A DNA stretch of 64,000 nucleotides, from the NCBI RefSeq assembly GCF_000185905.1, contig NC_014923.1:3619501-3683500 (forward strand), read 5' to 3'. The notes under the pieces are model-generated. The model ran no database searches, was not told the origin of the DNA, and was given only the letters and a program-made list of their open reading frames with translations. Numbering within the stretch: the stretch's first letter is position 1; each line of letters begins with the position of its first letter. The DNA comes from Mesorhizobium ciceri biovar biserrulae WSM1271. GTDB taxonomy: Bacteria > Pseudomonadota > Alphaproteobacteria > Rhizobiales > Rhizobiaceae. Positions 35,640 to 45,207 of this stretch are shown one piece after another. The position numbers and the translations under genes were made by a program.

Positions 35640-36482
35640 GTGGCGGAGACATTGGAAAGCAAGGCCGCGAAGGCCGCACCGATGGACCGTCTGTGGGCCG
35701 AAAATGACGATTCACGCGTCACCGGCGACCCGTCGCTGGTCGTCGACGTGGCCGGCTTCGAAGGTCCGCTCGATCTTCTGCTGCATCTTGCCCGCACCCA
35801 GAAAGTCGATCTGGCGCGCATTTCGATCCTCGCGCTGGTCGAGCAATATCTGACCTTTGTCGAGACAGCGAGGGCGCTCAGGCTGGAGCTTGCCGCCGAC
35901 TATCTGGTGATGGCGGCATGGCTGGCCTTCCTCAAGTCCAAGCTCCTGATCCCCAAGCAGCCAGGCGACGAGGGCGAAAGCGGCGAGGAACTGGCGGCGG
36001 TGCTGCAGTTCCGACTGAAGCGGCTGGAAGCCATGCGCGACGCCTCGGCGCGTCTGGTCAACCGCAACCGGCTCGGCCGCGACGTGTTCGCGCGCGGCAT
36101 GCCGGAAATGGTCATCATCGAAAAGCGCAACGCCTATTCTGCCTCGCTCTACGATCTCTTGACCGCCTATGCCCAGCAGCGCCAGAAGCAGGCGATCAAC
36201 AATGTGACCATCGCCAGGCGCGGTGTCTGGTCGCTCAAGGACGCGCGCGACATCCTGACCCGCCTTGTGGGAGCCGTGAGCGACTGGACGACGATGGAGA
36301 GTTTTCTGATCGCGTACATGACCAGTCCCGAGGAGCGGCGCACGGCGATCGCGAGCTCGTTCGCTGCCACGCTGGAACTGGTGCGCGAAGGCAAGATGGA
36401 TGTGCGGCAGGATCAGACGTTCGCGCCGATCTACCTGCGCGGCCGAACGCAGACAATCAAGGCAGTCGAGGTGGCATCATGA
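35640..36482 (+). CDS. scpA: Segregation and condensation protein A (kleisin)
   Basis: A 280-aa kleisin subunit of the SMC-ScpAB condensin, with the signature FEGPLDLLLHLARTQKVDL and LVEQYL in the N-terminal domain and the winged-helix C-terminus. It starts at GTG 35640 with AAGGGAA upstream. It overlaps scpB by 4 bases (ATGA), indicating coupled translation of the complex partners. Confidence 0.94.
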   Translation: MAETLESKAAKAAPMDRLWAENDDSRVTGDPSLVVDVAGFEGPLDLLLHLARTQKVDLARISILALVEQYLTFVETARALRLELAADYLVMAAWLAFLKSKLLIPKQPGDEGESGEELAAVLQFRLKRLEAMRDASARLVNRNRLGRDVFARGMPEMVIIEKRNAYSASLYDLLTAYAQQRQKQAINNVTIARRGVWSLKDARDILTRLVGAVSDWTTMESFLIAYMTSPEERRTAIASSFAATLELVREGKMDVRQDQTFAPIYLRGRTQTIKAVEVAS

Positions 36483-37246
36483 GCGAACGCGCCAACGCTT
36501 CGGTTGTCCCGTTCAAAGTCGGCGATGAACCCGAAGAGGGCCCGCTTTCCCAGGATCCGGCCGAGCAGCAGCTACAAAACCCGGCCGAGCGACTGCATCT
36601 GGCCGAGGCTGTGCGCATGGCCGAGGCGATCGTGTTCGCCAGCGCCGAACCCGTCAGCGAAAAGCAGCTTGCGGCACGCCTGCCGGACGGCATCAACATC
36701 GCCCTGGCCATGGCCGAACTGCAGCAGATCTATGCGCGGCGCGGCGTCAATCTGGTGCGTGTCGGCGACGCCTGGGCGTTCCGCACCGCCGGCGACCTGG
36801 CTTTCCTGATGAGCAGGGATACCGTCCAGCAAAGGAAGCTCTCCCGCGCGGCCCTCGAAGTGCTGGCGATCATCGCCTATCACCAGCCGGTGACGCGTGC
36901 CGAGATCGAGGACATCCGCGGCGTCGAAACCTCGAAAGGCACGCTCGACACGCTGCTGGAAACGGAATGGGTGCGCATGCGCGGCCGGCGAAAGACACCC
37001 GGACGCCCGGTCACCTACGGCACCACGGAGACCTTCCTCGACCATTTCGCGCTGGAAGAGATCCGCGATCTTCCCGGCATGGAGGAACTGAAGGGGGCCG
37101 GCCTGCTTTCGGGCCGCATGCCGTCGAATTTCTCCATTCCGCAGCCGCCGGCCGATCCCGATGCATTGACCGACGACGAGGATGCGCTGACCGATATCGA
37201 TCTCGAGGAACTCGGCCTGCTGACGCCGCGCGTCACGGAAGATTGA
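36479..37246 (+). CDS. scpB: Segregation and condensation protein B
   Basis: A 255-aa protein with two winged-helix domains. The family block is RAALEVLAIIAYHQPVTRAE with IEDIRGVETSKGTLDTLLE, then GRPVTYGTTETFLDHF. It forms the condensin with ScpA and SMC. The C-terminus is acidic (DALTDDEDALTDIDLEEL). Translationally coupled to scpA. Confidence 0.94.
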   Translation: MSERANASVVPFKVGDEPEEGPLSQDPAEQQLQNPAERLHLAEAVRMAEAIVFASAEPVSEKQLAARLPDGINIALAMAELQQIYARRGVNLVRVGDAWAFRTAGDLAFLMSRDTVQQRKLSRAALEVLAIIAYHQPVTRAEIEDIRGVETSKGTLDTLLETEWVRMRGRRKTPGRPVTYGTTETFLDHFALEEIRDLPGMEELKGAGLLSGRMPSNFSIPQPPADPDALTDDEDALTDIDLEELGLLTPRVTED

Positions 37247-37416
37247 CTGGCATTGGCGGCCGATCTGTCGAGGATGCGCGGATTCGTAGCGGGGCCGCCA
37301 CGTCGAAAATGCGTGACATCCGCCACCCTTTCATAAACTCTGTCGCAGTTGTGTTTGAATCCCAACGCGAAAACGCATAAATCATCGCCAGGGAAAACAT
37401 TCGAGAGAGATTTGCT

Positions 37417-37638
37417 ATGGGTTCATTTTCGATTTGGCACTGGATGATCGTGCTGGTGATCGTGCTTTTGGTGTTCGGCCGCGGCAAGATTCCCGAGCTG
37501 ATGGGCGACATGGCCAAGGGCATCAAGAGCTTCAAGAAGGGCATGGCCGACGACGACGTTGCCGAAGACAAGCGCACCGTCGAACATCGTGCCGACGAGA
37601 CCGTTGCGGCCGCGAAGGAAAAGGCCAGCAAGAGCTGA
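37417..37638 (+). CDS. tatA: Sec-independent translocase protein TatA
   Basis: A 73-aa protein: MGSFSIWHWMIVLVIVLLVF span, the conserved hinge FGRGKIPELMGDMAKGIK and an amphipathic helix, then a charged tail. It forms the protein-conducting pore of the twin-arginine system. GAGAGAG lies upstream. First of tatA-tatB-tatC. Confidence 0.96.
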   Translation: MGSFSIWHWMIVLVIVLLVFGRGKIPELMGDMAKGIKSFKKGMADDDVAEDKRTVEHRADETVAAAKEKASKS

Positions 37639-37668
37639 GCCTAAAGGTTCTAGTCGGAACAGAGTGTC

Positions 37669-38469
37669 ATGTTTGAAGTCGGCTGGACCGAAATGCTGGT
37701 CATCGCGATCGTCATGATCGTGGTCGTCGGGCCCAAGGATTTGCCCAATATGCTGCGTACCTTCGGCCGCACGACGGCGAAGCTGCGCGCCATGGCATCC
37801 GATTTCCAGAAACAGTTCAACGAGGCGCTGAAGGAAGCCGAGCTCGACGACGTCAAGAAGTCCGTCGATGAGCTCAGGGGCATGAGCCCGATGGCCGAGA
37901 TCAGGAAGCAGCTCAATCCGTTCGAACAGGCCGCGGCCGACGTTCGCTCCGGCGTCGACGCGGCGATGAAGCCGAAGCCGGCAGCCGATCCGGCAACGCC
38001 AGCCGCTTCGACCCCGCAGGCGGCCGAGCCGCTGAAGAACGGTGCAACGACCATGCCCGGCGTCAACGGACCGGAAGCAGCGCCGGCAGCGCCGATTTTC
38101 CCGGCGATGACCGACGAATCGGTGGTAACGTCATCAGTGCCGACGACACCCGTCGTGGCGCCGAAGGCGTCCACGGCGAAGAAGGCAGCCAAGCCTGCAC
38201 CGTCAAGGGCGACGCCGGCTATAAAGGCTTCGGCAAATGGCGCTAAAGCTCCTGCAAAAACGGTCACCGCTAAGGCCACGCCTGCGCCCAAGGTGCCAGC
38301 GAAGCCCGCGACGGCGGCAATGCCTGAAACGCCCAGGGCCAAGACGCCCGCTGCGGCCAAGGTGATCGCGTCCAAGACCGTAGCGACCAAGACGGGGGCG
38401 AAAATCGAACCGAAACCTGCTGCGGCCAAGAAGCCGGCGGCCAAGAAGACGGCTGGAGCCGCCAAGTGA
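37669..38469 (+). CDS. tatB: Sec-independent translocase protein TatB
   Basis: A 266-aa protein. The N-terminal span (MFEVGWTEMLVIAIVMIVVV) with GPKDLPNMLRTFGR is the TatB hallmark, followed by an amphipathic helix to ~95. The remaining ~170 residues are an Ala/Pro/Lys-rich extension (repeats such as AAKKPAAKK), longer than in enteric TatB. It forms the signal-peptide receptor with TatC. Overlaps tatC by 4 bases (GTGA). Confidence 0.95.
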   Translation: MFEVGWTEMLVIAIVMIVVVGPKDLPNMLRTFGRTTAKLRAMASDFQKQFNEALKEAELDDVKKSVDELRGMSPMAEIRKQLNPFEQAAADVRSGVDAAMKPKPAADPATPAASTPQAAEPLKNGATTMPGVNGPEAAPAAPIFPAMTDESVVTSSVPTTPVVAPKASTAKKAAKPAPSRATPAIKASANGAKAPAKTVTAKATPAPKVPAKPATAAMPETPRAKTPAAAKVIASKTVATKTGAKIEPKPAAAKKPAAKKTAGAAK

Positions 38470-39332
38470 GCGTTTCGGACACCGAAAAGGACGAGATCGA
38501 GAAATCGTCGGCGCCGCTGATGGAGCATCTGATCGAGCTGCGCCGGCGGCTGATCTGGTCGCTGGGCGGTTTCTTCGTTGCCTTCCTGGTCTGTTTCTTC
38601 TTCGCCAAGAAGCTGTTCAACCTTCTGGTCGTCCCGTTCAAATGGGCGACGCAGTGGGCAGGCCTCGATCCGCACAAGGTCGAGCTGATCTACACGGCGC
38701 CGCAGGAATTCTTCTTCACGCAGGTCAAGCTCGCCATGTTCGGCGGCATGGTGATCGCCTTTCCGCTGATCGCCACGCAGATCTACAAATTCATCGCGCC
38801 CGGCCTCTACAAGAACGAGCGCAACGCCTTCCTGCCGTTCCTGATCGCGTCGCCAATCCTGTTCCTGATGGGTGCGTCGCTGGTCTATTTCTTCTTCACG
38901 CCGATGGTGATGTGGTTCTTCCTCGCCATGCAGCAGGCCGGCACCGACGATCAGGTGCAGATTTCGCTGCTGCCAAAGGTGTCGGAATATCTCAGCCTGA
39001 TCATGACGCTGATCTTCTCCTTCGGCCTGGTGTTCCAACTGCCGGTGGTGACCAGCCTGATGACACGCGTCGGCATGCTGTCGTCCAAGGGGCTGGCCGA
39101 GAAGCGCAAATGGGCGATCGTCATCGCCTTCGTCGTCGCGGCGGTGCTGACGCCGCCCGATCCGATGAGCCAGATCGGCCTCGCCATTCCGACCATCCTT
39201 CTCTACGAGGTCTCCATCTGGGCTGCCCGGCTGATCGAGCGCGATCAGGAAAAGCAGCGCGTGGCACGCGAGAAGCAGGACGCGGCGGAAGAGGTCGCCG
39301 AGAAGAAGCCGGCGGACGCGTCCTCCACCTGA
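38466..39332 (+). CDS. tatC: Sec-independent translocase protein TatC
   Basis: A 288-aa six-span membrane protein. The N-terminal APLMEHLIELRRRLIWSLGG with the conserved Glu/Arg, and FGLVFQLPVVTSLMTRVG, are TatC signatures. The start is GTG at 38466, overlapping the tatB stop. It recognises twin-arginine signal peptides. The charged tail (EKKPADASST) ends the operon. Confidence 0.96.
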   Translation: MSVSDTEKDEIEKSSAPLMEHLIELRRRLIWSLGGFFVAFLVCFFFAKKLFNLLVVPFKWATQWAGLDPHKVELIYTAPQEFFFTQVKLAMFGGMVIAFPLIATQIYKFIAPGLYKNERNAFLPFLIASPILFLMGASLVYFFFTPMVMWFFLAMQQAGTDDQVQISLLPKVSEYLSLIMTLIFSFGLVFQLPVVTSLMTRVGMLSSKGLAEKRKWAIVIAFVVAAVLTPPDPMSQIGLAIPTILLYEVSIWAARLIERDQEKQRVAREKQDAAEEVAEKKPADASST

Positions 39333-39374
39333 ACGGCGCCGCCGCGTCTGGCCAGCCTCGATAGGAATTTTTTC

Positions 39375-39456
39375 TTGACCTGGTGACGGCAGCTATGCTA
39401 TGATTCTCGGTATGGTGCTGACTTGCGCCAGCGACCCGCCGCAGAGGCGGGTTTTT
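39375..39456 (+). ncRNA. Candidate ~46-nt small RNA with its own promoter and terminator
   Basis: TTGACC (39375-39380) and TATGAT (39399-39404), 18 bases apart, predict a start near 39411. TGGTGC and GCGCCA then pair around TGACTT (39413-39430). CCCGCC and GGCGGG pair around GCAGA (39435-39451) and are followed by TTTTT, an intrinsic terminator. No ORF is present. It could be an independent sRNA or a terminated serS leader. The rest of the 39333-39677 gap holds palindromic repeats. Confidence 0.5.
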
Positions 39457-39570
39457 CATTTCAGGCTCTCCTCCGCCTTCAGCCGAAAGCGCGTCAAAGC
39501 GTGATCGCATGCTTGCGTTCCCCATGCCCCATCTTGCATCGATCGAGGATGCGGTTTACGCCCTCTGGCT

Positions 39571-39658
39571 GAAACGCATCGCACTGAAAGCAATGCGTTT
39601 CACTTTTGTTTGAAGCATGTCGTTGTCCCAAACCGCTGCGCACTTTGGGCGACATGCT
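39571..39658. repeat. Two adjacent palindromic repeats upstream of serS
   Basis: GAAACGCAT (39571-39579) and ATGCGTTTC (39593-39601) form one inverted repeat. AGCATGTCG..CCCAAA (39614-39632) and TTTGGG-CGACATGCT (39644-39658) form a second. These resemble dispersed Mesorhizobium palindromes. Confidence 0.65.
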
Positions 39659-39677
39659 ACCCCGGAGCGTTCAAACC

Positions 39678-40982
39678 ATGCTTGACATCAAATGGATTCG
39701 CGACAACCCGAAGGCCCTTGTCGAGGCGCTGGTGAAGCGCTCGTGGTCGGCTGACGAGGCGCAGTCCACGGTCGGCGGGCTGATCGCCTCGGACGAGGCG
39801 CGGCGCGAACACGTTACCGAGCTACAGACCAAGCAGGAGCGCCGCAATGCCGCGTCGAAAGAGATCGGCAACGCCATGCGTTCGGGCGATGCTGCCCTGG
39901 CCGAGACGCTGAAAGCCGAAGTCGGCGAGATCAAGGTCTTCATCCAGAACGGCGAGGCGCGCGAACGCGAGCTCGACAAGGCGCTGAACGATGCGCTGGC
40001 GGTGCTGCCCAACGTACCGTTCGACGACGTGCCTGTCGGCAAGGACGAGCACGACAATGTCGTCAAGCACATCGTCGGCAAGGTACCGACGCGGCCGAAC
40101 TGGGTGAAGGAGCACTTTGAGATCGGCGAAGCGCTCGGCATGATGGATTTCGAGCGCGCGGCAAAGCTGTCGGGCTCGCGCTTTACGGTGCTGAAAAACG
40201 GACTGGCGCGGATGGAACGCGCGCTCGGCCAGTTCATGCTGGACCTGCATACGACCGAACACGGCTACGAAGAAGTGATCCCGCCGTTGATGGTCAAGGA
40301 TAATGTTTTGTTCGGCACCAACCAATTGCCGAAGTTCGAGGAAGATCTGTTCTTCACGCCGCACGGGGAGGGCAGGCTTGGCCTGATTCCCACCGCCGAG
40401 GTCCCACTCACCAACCTTGTGCGTGAGGAAATCACCGCGCATGAAAAACTGCCGCTGCGCTACACCGCGCTGACACCGTGCTTCCGTTCGGAAGCGGGCT
40501 CGGCCGGGCGCGACACGCGCGGCATGCTGCGCCAGCATCAGTTCTACAAGGTCGAGCTGGTGTCGATCACCGATCAGGAATCGTCACTTGCCGAGCATGA
40601 GCGGATGACGCAATGCGCCGAGGAAGTGCTGAAACGGCTCGGCCTGCCGTTCCGCACCATGACGCTCTGCACCGGCGACATGGGTTTTGGCGCACGCAAG
40701 ACCTATGACATCGAGGTCTGGCTGCCCGGCCAGAACGCCTATCGCGAAATCTCGTCCTGCTCGGTGTGCGGCGATTTCCAGGCACGCCGCATGGACGCCC
40801 GCTACAAGGACAAGGACGGCAAGGGCAACCGCTTCGTCCACACGCTCAACGGCTCGGGCACAGCCGTTGGCCGCGCGCTCATCGCCGTCATCGAAAACTA
40901 CCAGAACGAGGATGGCAGCGTAACCATTCCTGAAGTGCTGCGGCCTTACATGGGCGGTCTGGAAAAGATCGAAGCGAAATAA
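39678..40982 (+). CDS. serS: Seryl-tRNA synthetase
   Basis: A 434-aa class II synthetase. The N-terminal antiparallel coiled coil for tRNA-Ser binding covers ~1-110 (starting MLDIKWIRDNPKAL), motif 2 is TPCFRSEAGSAGRDTRG and motif 3 lies in GSGTAVGRALIAVIENY. The start at 39678 is the family start. Its stop overlaps the surE start by one base, and pcm follows with a 4-base overlap, so serS-surE-pcm are translationally coupled. Confidence 0.96.
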   Translation: MLDIKWIRDNPKALVEALVKRSWSADEAQSTVGGLIASDEARREHVTELQTKQERRNAASKEIGNAMRSGDAALAETLKAEVGEIKVFIQNGEARERELDKALNDALAVLPNVPFDDVPVGKDEHDNVVKHIVGKVPTRPNWVKEHFEIGEALGMMDFERAAKLSGSRFTVLKNGLARMERALGQFMLDLHTTEHGYEEVIPPLMVKDNVLFGTNQLPKFEEDLFFTPHGEGRLGLIPTAEVPLTNLVREEITAHEKLPLRYTALTPCFRSEAGSAGRDTRGMLRQHQFYKVELVSITDQESSLAEHERMTQCAEEVLKRLGLPFRTMTLCTGDMGFGARKTYDIEVWLPGQNAYREISSCSVCGDFQARRMDARYKDKDGKGNRFVHTLNGSGTAVGRALIAVIENYQNEDGSVTIPEVLRPYMGGLEKIEAK

Positions 40983-41740
40983 TGCGTATCCTCCTGACCA
41001 ATGACGACGGCATTCATGCCGAGGGCCTGGCGTCGCTCGGACGCGTCGCACGTACGCTGTCCGACGATGTCTGGGTGGTGGCGCCCGAGCAGGACCAGTC
41101 CGGCTATGCGCATTCGCTGTCGATCTCGGAGCCGCTGCGGCTGCGCAAGATTGGCGAGAAGCATTTTGCCGTGCGCGGCACGCCGACCGATTGCGTCATC
41201 ATGGGCGTCAAGAAGATCCTGCCTGGCGCACCCGACCTGATCCTGTCCGGCATCAATTCGGGCGCCAACATCGCCGACGATGTCACCTATTCCGGCACCG
41301 TCGCCGGCGCCATGGAGGGCGCGCTGCTCGGCATTCGCTCGATCGCGCTCAGCCAGGGGTACAGCTATGTCGGCGAAGATCGCGTCGTGCCCTACGAGAC
41401 GACGGAGGCGCTGGCGCCGGCGCTGCTGAAGAAACTTATCGCGACGCCATTGCCGGACGGCGTGCTGCTCAACGTCAATTTTCCCAACTGCACGCCCGAG
41501 GAAGTCGCAGGCACGGTGGTCACCTCGCAGGGCAAGCTCGTGCACTCCCTGTGGGTCGACGAGCGCCGTGACGGGCGCGGCCTGCCTTACTACTGGCTGC
41601 GTTTCGGCCGCGAGCCGGTCGAAGGCAAGCAAGGCACCGACCTCTACGCCTTGCGCAACCGGCTGGTGTCGGTGACGCCGCTGCAGCTCGACCTTACCGC
41701 CCATGAAATCCGTGACCAACTGAGCAAGGCGCTCGCATGA
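40982..41740 (+). CDS. surE: 5'/3'-nucleotidase SurE
   Basis: A 252-aa nucleotidase beginning MRILLTNDDGIHAEGL with the DD metal site, then APEQDQSGYAHSLS and the loop SGINSGANIADDVTYSGTV. It dephosphorylates nucleoside monophosphates, important in stationary phase. Coupled to serS and pcm. Confidence 0.96.
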   Translation: MRILLTNDDGIHAEGLASLGRVARTLSDDVWVVAPEQDQSGYAHSLSISEPLRLRKIGEKHFAVRGTPTDCVIMGVKKILPGAPDLILSGINSGANIADDVTYSGTVAGAMEGALLGIRSIALSQGYSYVGEDRVVPYETTEALAPALLKKLIATPLPDGVLLNVNFPNCTPEEVAGTVVTSQGKLVHSLWVDERRDGRGLPYYWLRFGREPVEGKQGTDLYALRNRLVSVTPLQLDLTAHEIRDQLSKALA

Positions 41741-42396
41741 ACCAGGGCCTCCCGATCGACGACCGCGAAGGTTTTGCCGCCTTTCTGCTGCGTCTGCGCG
41801 GCCGGGGGACTGTGCCGAAGGCGCTGATCGCGGCCTTCGAGGCGACGCCGCGGCGCGGCTTCCTGGCGGCCCAGTTCCATCAGATCGCCTGGTCGGACCG
41901 CATGCTGCCGATCGAATGCGGCGAGGCGATCGAAGGCGCCGACATGCAGGCGGCGGTGATCGCCGCACTCACCATCGAGCAGGGCAACCGCGTGCTCGAG
42001 ATCGGCACCGGCTCGGGCTACACCTCGGCGGTGATGTCGCGGCTGGCCGCTCGGGTCATCACCACCGATCGCTACAAGACGCTCGCCGAGCAGGCGCGGC
42101 AGCGCTTCGAGGCGCTCGGCATCGGCAATGTGATCGTGCGCCACGCCGATGGTTCCGGCGGGCTGCCGAATGAAGGGCCATTTGACCGCATCGTCGCCTG
42201 GGCCGCCTTCGACAGCCTGCCGCGTTTCCTGCTCGACCAGTTGTCGAGCGGCGGTATCGTCATCGCTCCGATCGGCCCCGAAGAGGGCGAACAGGTGCTG
42301 GCCAAGCTGACCAAGGTCGGCAGCCGCTTCGAGCGTGAAGACATCGGCCTCGTTCGCCTGCAGCCGATCCTGCGCGGTGTTGCCGCTGTTATCTAG
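41737..42396 (+). CDS. pcm: Protein-L-isoaspartate O-methyltransferase
   Basis: A 219-aa PCMT. The SAM motif is VLEIGTGSGYTSAVMSRLAA (~86-105), and APIGPEEGEQ is seen near the C-terminus. In the N-terminal part PRRGFLAAQFHQIAWSD replaces the usual PRHxFVP. It repairs isoaspartyl residues in damaged proteins. Its adjacency to surE is ancient and widely conserved. The start overlaps surE by 4 bases. Confidence 0.93.
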   Translation: MNQGLPIDDREGFAAFLLRLRGRGTVPKALIAAFEATPRRGFLAAQFHQIAWSDRMLPIECGEAIEGADMQAAVIAALTIEQGNRVLEIGTGSGYTSAVMSRLAARVITTDRYKTLAEQARQRFEALGIGNVIVRHADGSGGLPNEGPFDRIVAWAAFDSLPRFLLDQLSSGGIVIAPIGPEEGEQVLAKLTKVGSRFEREDIGLVRLQPILRGVAAVI

Positions 42397-42587
42397 CGCG
42401 GATGTCGATGTTCGGCCGCGTCGTGCGCCCGTCTTCGACCCCGGCTGGCCTGACCCGAAATCTTCGCACGGCTCGCTCTCTAATATTTTAAGAAAAATTG
42501 CGTCGGATTCCATGAGGTTAACCGTCGAGTAACATTAACGCGCTTTAATCATGCCTAGTTTGTACCGGGTATGTGCGGGTTAGTGCG

Positions 42588-44090
42588 ATGCAACTCAGTG
42601 TTTTGAAGACAAACGGTCGCAATCTGGCGCGAGGCTGGGCCATTCTGATGGTCGCGGGTGCTGCTGCGGGGTGCAGTTCCCAGGTTTCGCGGTTCAATGG
42701 CGTCGACGACGTCTTTACATCCTCGACCAACAATCAGCGCGCCATCATCAACAAGCAGGATGCCGTACAGCAGCCCTATCCGGGCGATGTCGCCGCCGCT
42801 CCGATCGATGGCAGCCATACACAATCGGTCAGCCGCTCCAGCCTCGAGCCGGTCTCGACGCGACCGCTGCCGCCGCCCGTTGCCCAAGCGCAGCAGGCGC
42901 CGGCATCGAAGCCGGTGCGCACCGCATTGGCCCCGGCACCGCATGTCGACAGGACCACGACCGGCACCGTCGCTCCGGCGGCGTCGCCTTTCAAGGTTTC
43001 GCAACCTGACGAACCCCGCGTGGCTGCTTCCGGCACTCCGCATGCAACCGAGATCGTCGTCAGGGACGGCGAAACGATCGGCGGCCTGGCGCAGCGCTAC
43101 AAGGTGCCGTCCGACGTGATCATGAAGGTCAACGGGCTGAGCGCGACCAAGGGGCTGAAGACCGGCCAGAAGCTGGTCATCCCGGCCTATGCCTATTCCA
43201 GCAAAGGCGAGGCGAAGGTCGCGGATGCCAAGCCGGCGAAAGACGGCAAGCACAACCTGCCGGCCACTGCGCCGGACAAGGTCGCCGTTCTGCCGCAGCA
43301 GCCGAAGCCTAAGGAAGGCAAGTCCGCCGCTCAGGTCGACGCGTCGGCCGCAGCAAACCAGCCCAAGGAGCCCAAGCCGCAGGTTGCCAAGACGACCGGC
43401 GCTGCTGGGACCTACACGGTCCAGTCGGGCGACACGATGTCTTCGATTGCCAGGAAGACCGGCGTCGGCGTCGTTGCTCTAAAGCAGGCCAACGGGATGA
43501 AGGACGGACTGCTCAAGATCGGCCAGACCCTGAAGGTGCCGGCCGGCGGAACCGCGACCGTCGCCGCTGCCAAGCCGGCCAAGGTCGATCCGGTGACGAC
43601 GGCCACCACGCAGCCCGCGGCAAAGACCACGCCGTCTGAAACGCTGGCGTCCTACACGCCGCCGAAAAAGGATTCGAAGGTCATCCAGCAGGCCGAGGCC
43701 GACGATGCCGTCGCGCCTGATGCCACCGGCATCGGCAAGATGCGCTGGCCGGTGCGCGGCCGCGTGATTTCCGGTTTCGGCTCGGGCAAGGACGGCGTCG
43801 ATATCGCCGTGCCGACGGGCACGCCGGTCAAGGCGGCCGAGAACGGTGTCGTCATCTATGCCGGCGACGGCCTCAAGGAATTCGGCAACACGGTGCTGGT
43901 GCGCCACGAGAACGGCCTGGTCACCGTCTACGGCCATGCCAGTTCGATCGAGGTGCAGCGCGGCCAGAAGGTCAAGCGCGGCCAGGAGATCGCGCTGTCG
44001 GGCATGAGCGGCACGACGGACTCGCCGAAGCTGCACTTCGAAGTGCGCAAGAATTCGGCGCCAGTCGATCCCTCCGGTTATCTCGAATAG
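42588..44090 (+). CDS. nlpD: NlpD-like lipoprotein: two LysM domains and degenerate LytM
   Basis: A 500-aa lipoprotein. The lipobox VAGAAAGC puts the lipidated Cys at ~29. LysM1 (~155-200, VVRDGETIGGLAQRYKVPSD) and LysM2 (~275-320, YTVQSGDTMSSIARKTG) bind peptidoglycan. The C-terminal M23/LytM domain (~395-497) has DGVDIAVPTGTPVKA, TVYGHAS and KLHFEVR, where the first zinc-ligand His and one His of the HxH pair are replaced. Like E. coli NlpD, it should activate an amidase rather than cut itself. It follows pcm, the classical order. A GTG at 42573 is an alternative start. Confidence 0.92.
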   Translation: MQLSVLKTNGRNLARGWAILMVAGAAAGCSSQVSRFNGVDDVFTSSTNNQRAIINKQDAVQQPYPGDVAAAPIDGSHTQSVSRSSLEPVSTRPLPPPVAQAQQAPASKPVRTALAPAPHVDRTTTGTVAPAASPFKVSQPDEPRVAASGTPHATEIVVRDGETIGGLAQRYKVPSDVIMKVNGLSATKGLKTGQKLVIPAYAYSSKGEAKVADAKPAKDGKHNLPATAPDKVAVLPQQPKPKEGKSAAQVDASAAANQPKEPKPQVAKTTGAAGTYTVQSGDTMSSIARKTGVGVVALKQANGMKDGLLKIGQTLKVPAGGTATVAAAKPAKVDPVTTATTQPAAKTTPSETLASYTPPKKDSKVIQQAEADDAVAPDATGIGKMRWPVRGRVISGFGSGKDGVDIAVPTGTPVKAAENGVVIYAGDGLKEFGNTVLVRHENGLVTVYGHASSIEVQRGQKVKRGQEIALSGMSGTTDSPKLHFEVRKNSAPVDPSGYLE

Positions 44091-44162
44091 TCGGGGCTGT
44101 TTCGAATAGAAGAAAAAAAGCAATTTGCGGGCCGTCTGACCTCCAGTCCGGCCCGCCGGCTC

Positions 44163-44190
44163 AGCCCGTTCCGAAAGGAGCGGGCTTTTT
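44163..44190 (+). terminator. Terminator after nlpD
   Basis: AGCCCGTTCC and GGAGCGGGCT pair with one T/A-flanked mismatch around a GAAA tetraloop, followed by TTTT. It ends the serS-surE-pcm-nlpD region. Confidence 0.88.
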
Positions 44191-44215
44191 CAGTTCCGGT
44201 GCGCCGCGCCAGTCT

Positions 44216-45109
44216 TCAAGCAAGATGGTCGCGCAGAGTGTCGGCGATCATGACGCCAAGGCTGCTGGCCTTGACGCCGAGAAGCGTCTCCGCGTCGGAG
44301 GAATCGACCAGCAAGGGTTTGTCGAAGAGATAGCTCATCTCGATGAGCTCATGCATGCCCAATGCTTCCATTTCGGAGATGGAATAGGAGCGTGTTCCTG
44401 GAATTTCACGGTGAAGCATTGCCGCGGTCGCCCGGATGAGTTCCCGGGGTGGGGCGTGTTGCGATGGAACATGGAACGCCCGTCCCCATTCGCCCGTGTA
44501 GCGCGAGGCAGCGACCAGTGTCCTGGCCACGTCCTTCGTGAAGGACCAGGCGTGAGTTGCGTCGAGGTTTCCGATGAAAGCCGTCGGTTTCCCTTCGATT
44601 ATGGAGGGCAGCGCGACCAGTGAGAAAGAGCTGATCGCGCCATGTCCAAGATAATCGCTGGACCGCACTTCGACGGCCGGCACGTCCGCACGGACCGCCC
44701 GCTGCCACATGATCGTCCGCGCGGTTCCTTTCTTCGAAGTCGGATCCAGAGACAGGTCGGAGTGAAGCGGGTTTTCGGCATCTTTGCCATAGCCATAGAG
44801 GTTTCCGAGCACCACAAGCTTCGCGCCGACCGCTTCGGCAGCCCGCACGGTGCCGTCGATGATTGGGAAGAAGTCGGTCGGCCAGCGGTGATAGGCGGCC
44901 ATGGCGCACATGAAGATCGCGTCGGCGTTTCGGCTGATACGCGCCAGTTCCGCGGCATTGGTGGCGTCGGACTGCACGGTCCGGACGTTTTGCAGCGCGT
45001 TCGAACCGACACTCCGGCTCGTCAAGACAACATCATGGCCTTCTTCGCCCAGAAGCCGCGCGGTCTCGCGACCAACCGGGCCTGCTCCCACAACAACATA
45101 GAAACTCAT
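44216..45109 (-). CDS. NAD-dependent epimerase/dehydratase family protein
   Basis: A 297-aa extended SDR. The dinucleotide-binding GAGPVGRETARLLG (~8-21) follows MSFYVVV. GNLYGYGK carries the YxxxK-like segment in altered form, and WSFTKDVARTLVAA is typical of the family. It probably acts on a sugar nucleotide or small carbonyl compound. The start at 45109 has GAGAGGTTATGCC before it. It is transcribed divergently from an AraC regulator 98 bases away, which is its likely controller. Confidence 0.8.
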   Translation of the reverse strand: MSFYVVVGAGPVGRETARLLGEEGHDVVLTSRSVGSNALQNVRTVQSDATNAAELARISRNADAIFMCAMAAYHRWPTDFFPIIDGTVRAAEAVGAKLVVLGNLYGYGKDAENPLHSDLSLDPTSKKGTARTIMWQRAVRADVPAVEVRSSDYLGHGAISSFSLVALPSIIEGKPTAFIGNLDATHAWSFTKDVARTLVAASRYTGEWGRAFHVPSQHAPPRELIRATAAMLHREIPGTRSYSISEMEALGMHELIEMSYLFDKPLLVDSSDAETLLGVKASSLGVMIADTLRDHLA

Positions 45110-45207
45110 GGCATAACCTCTCATCCAAGTTTTATGGAGAGGCGTAGGTACATAGCCACGGCATTGAAAATCGCGCGGGAATTGCCAAGTCTTGAACAGG
45201 TTTTGCC

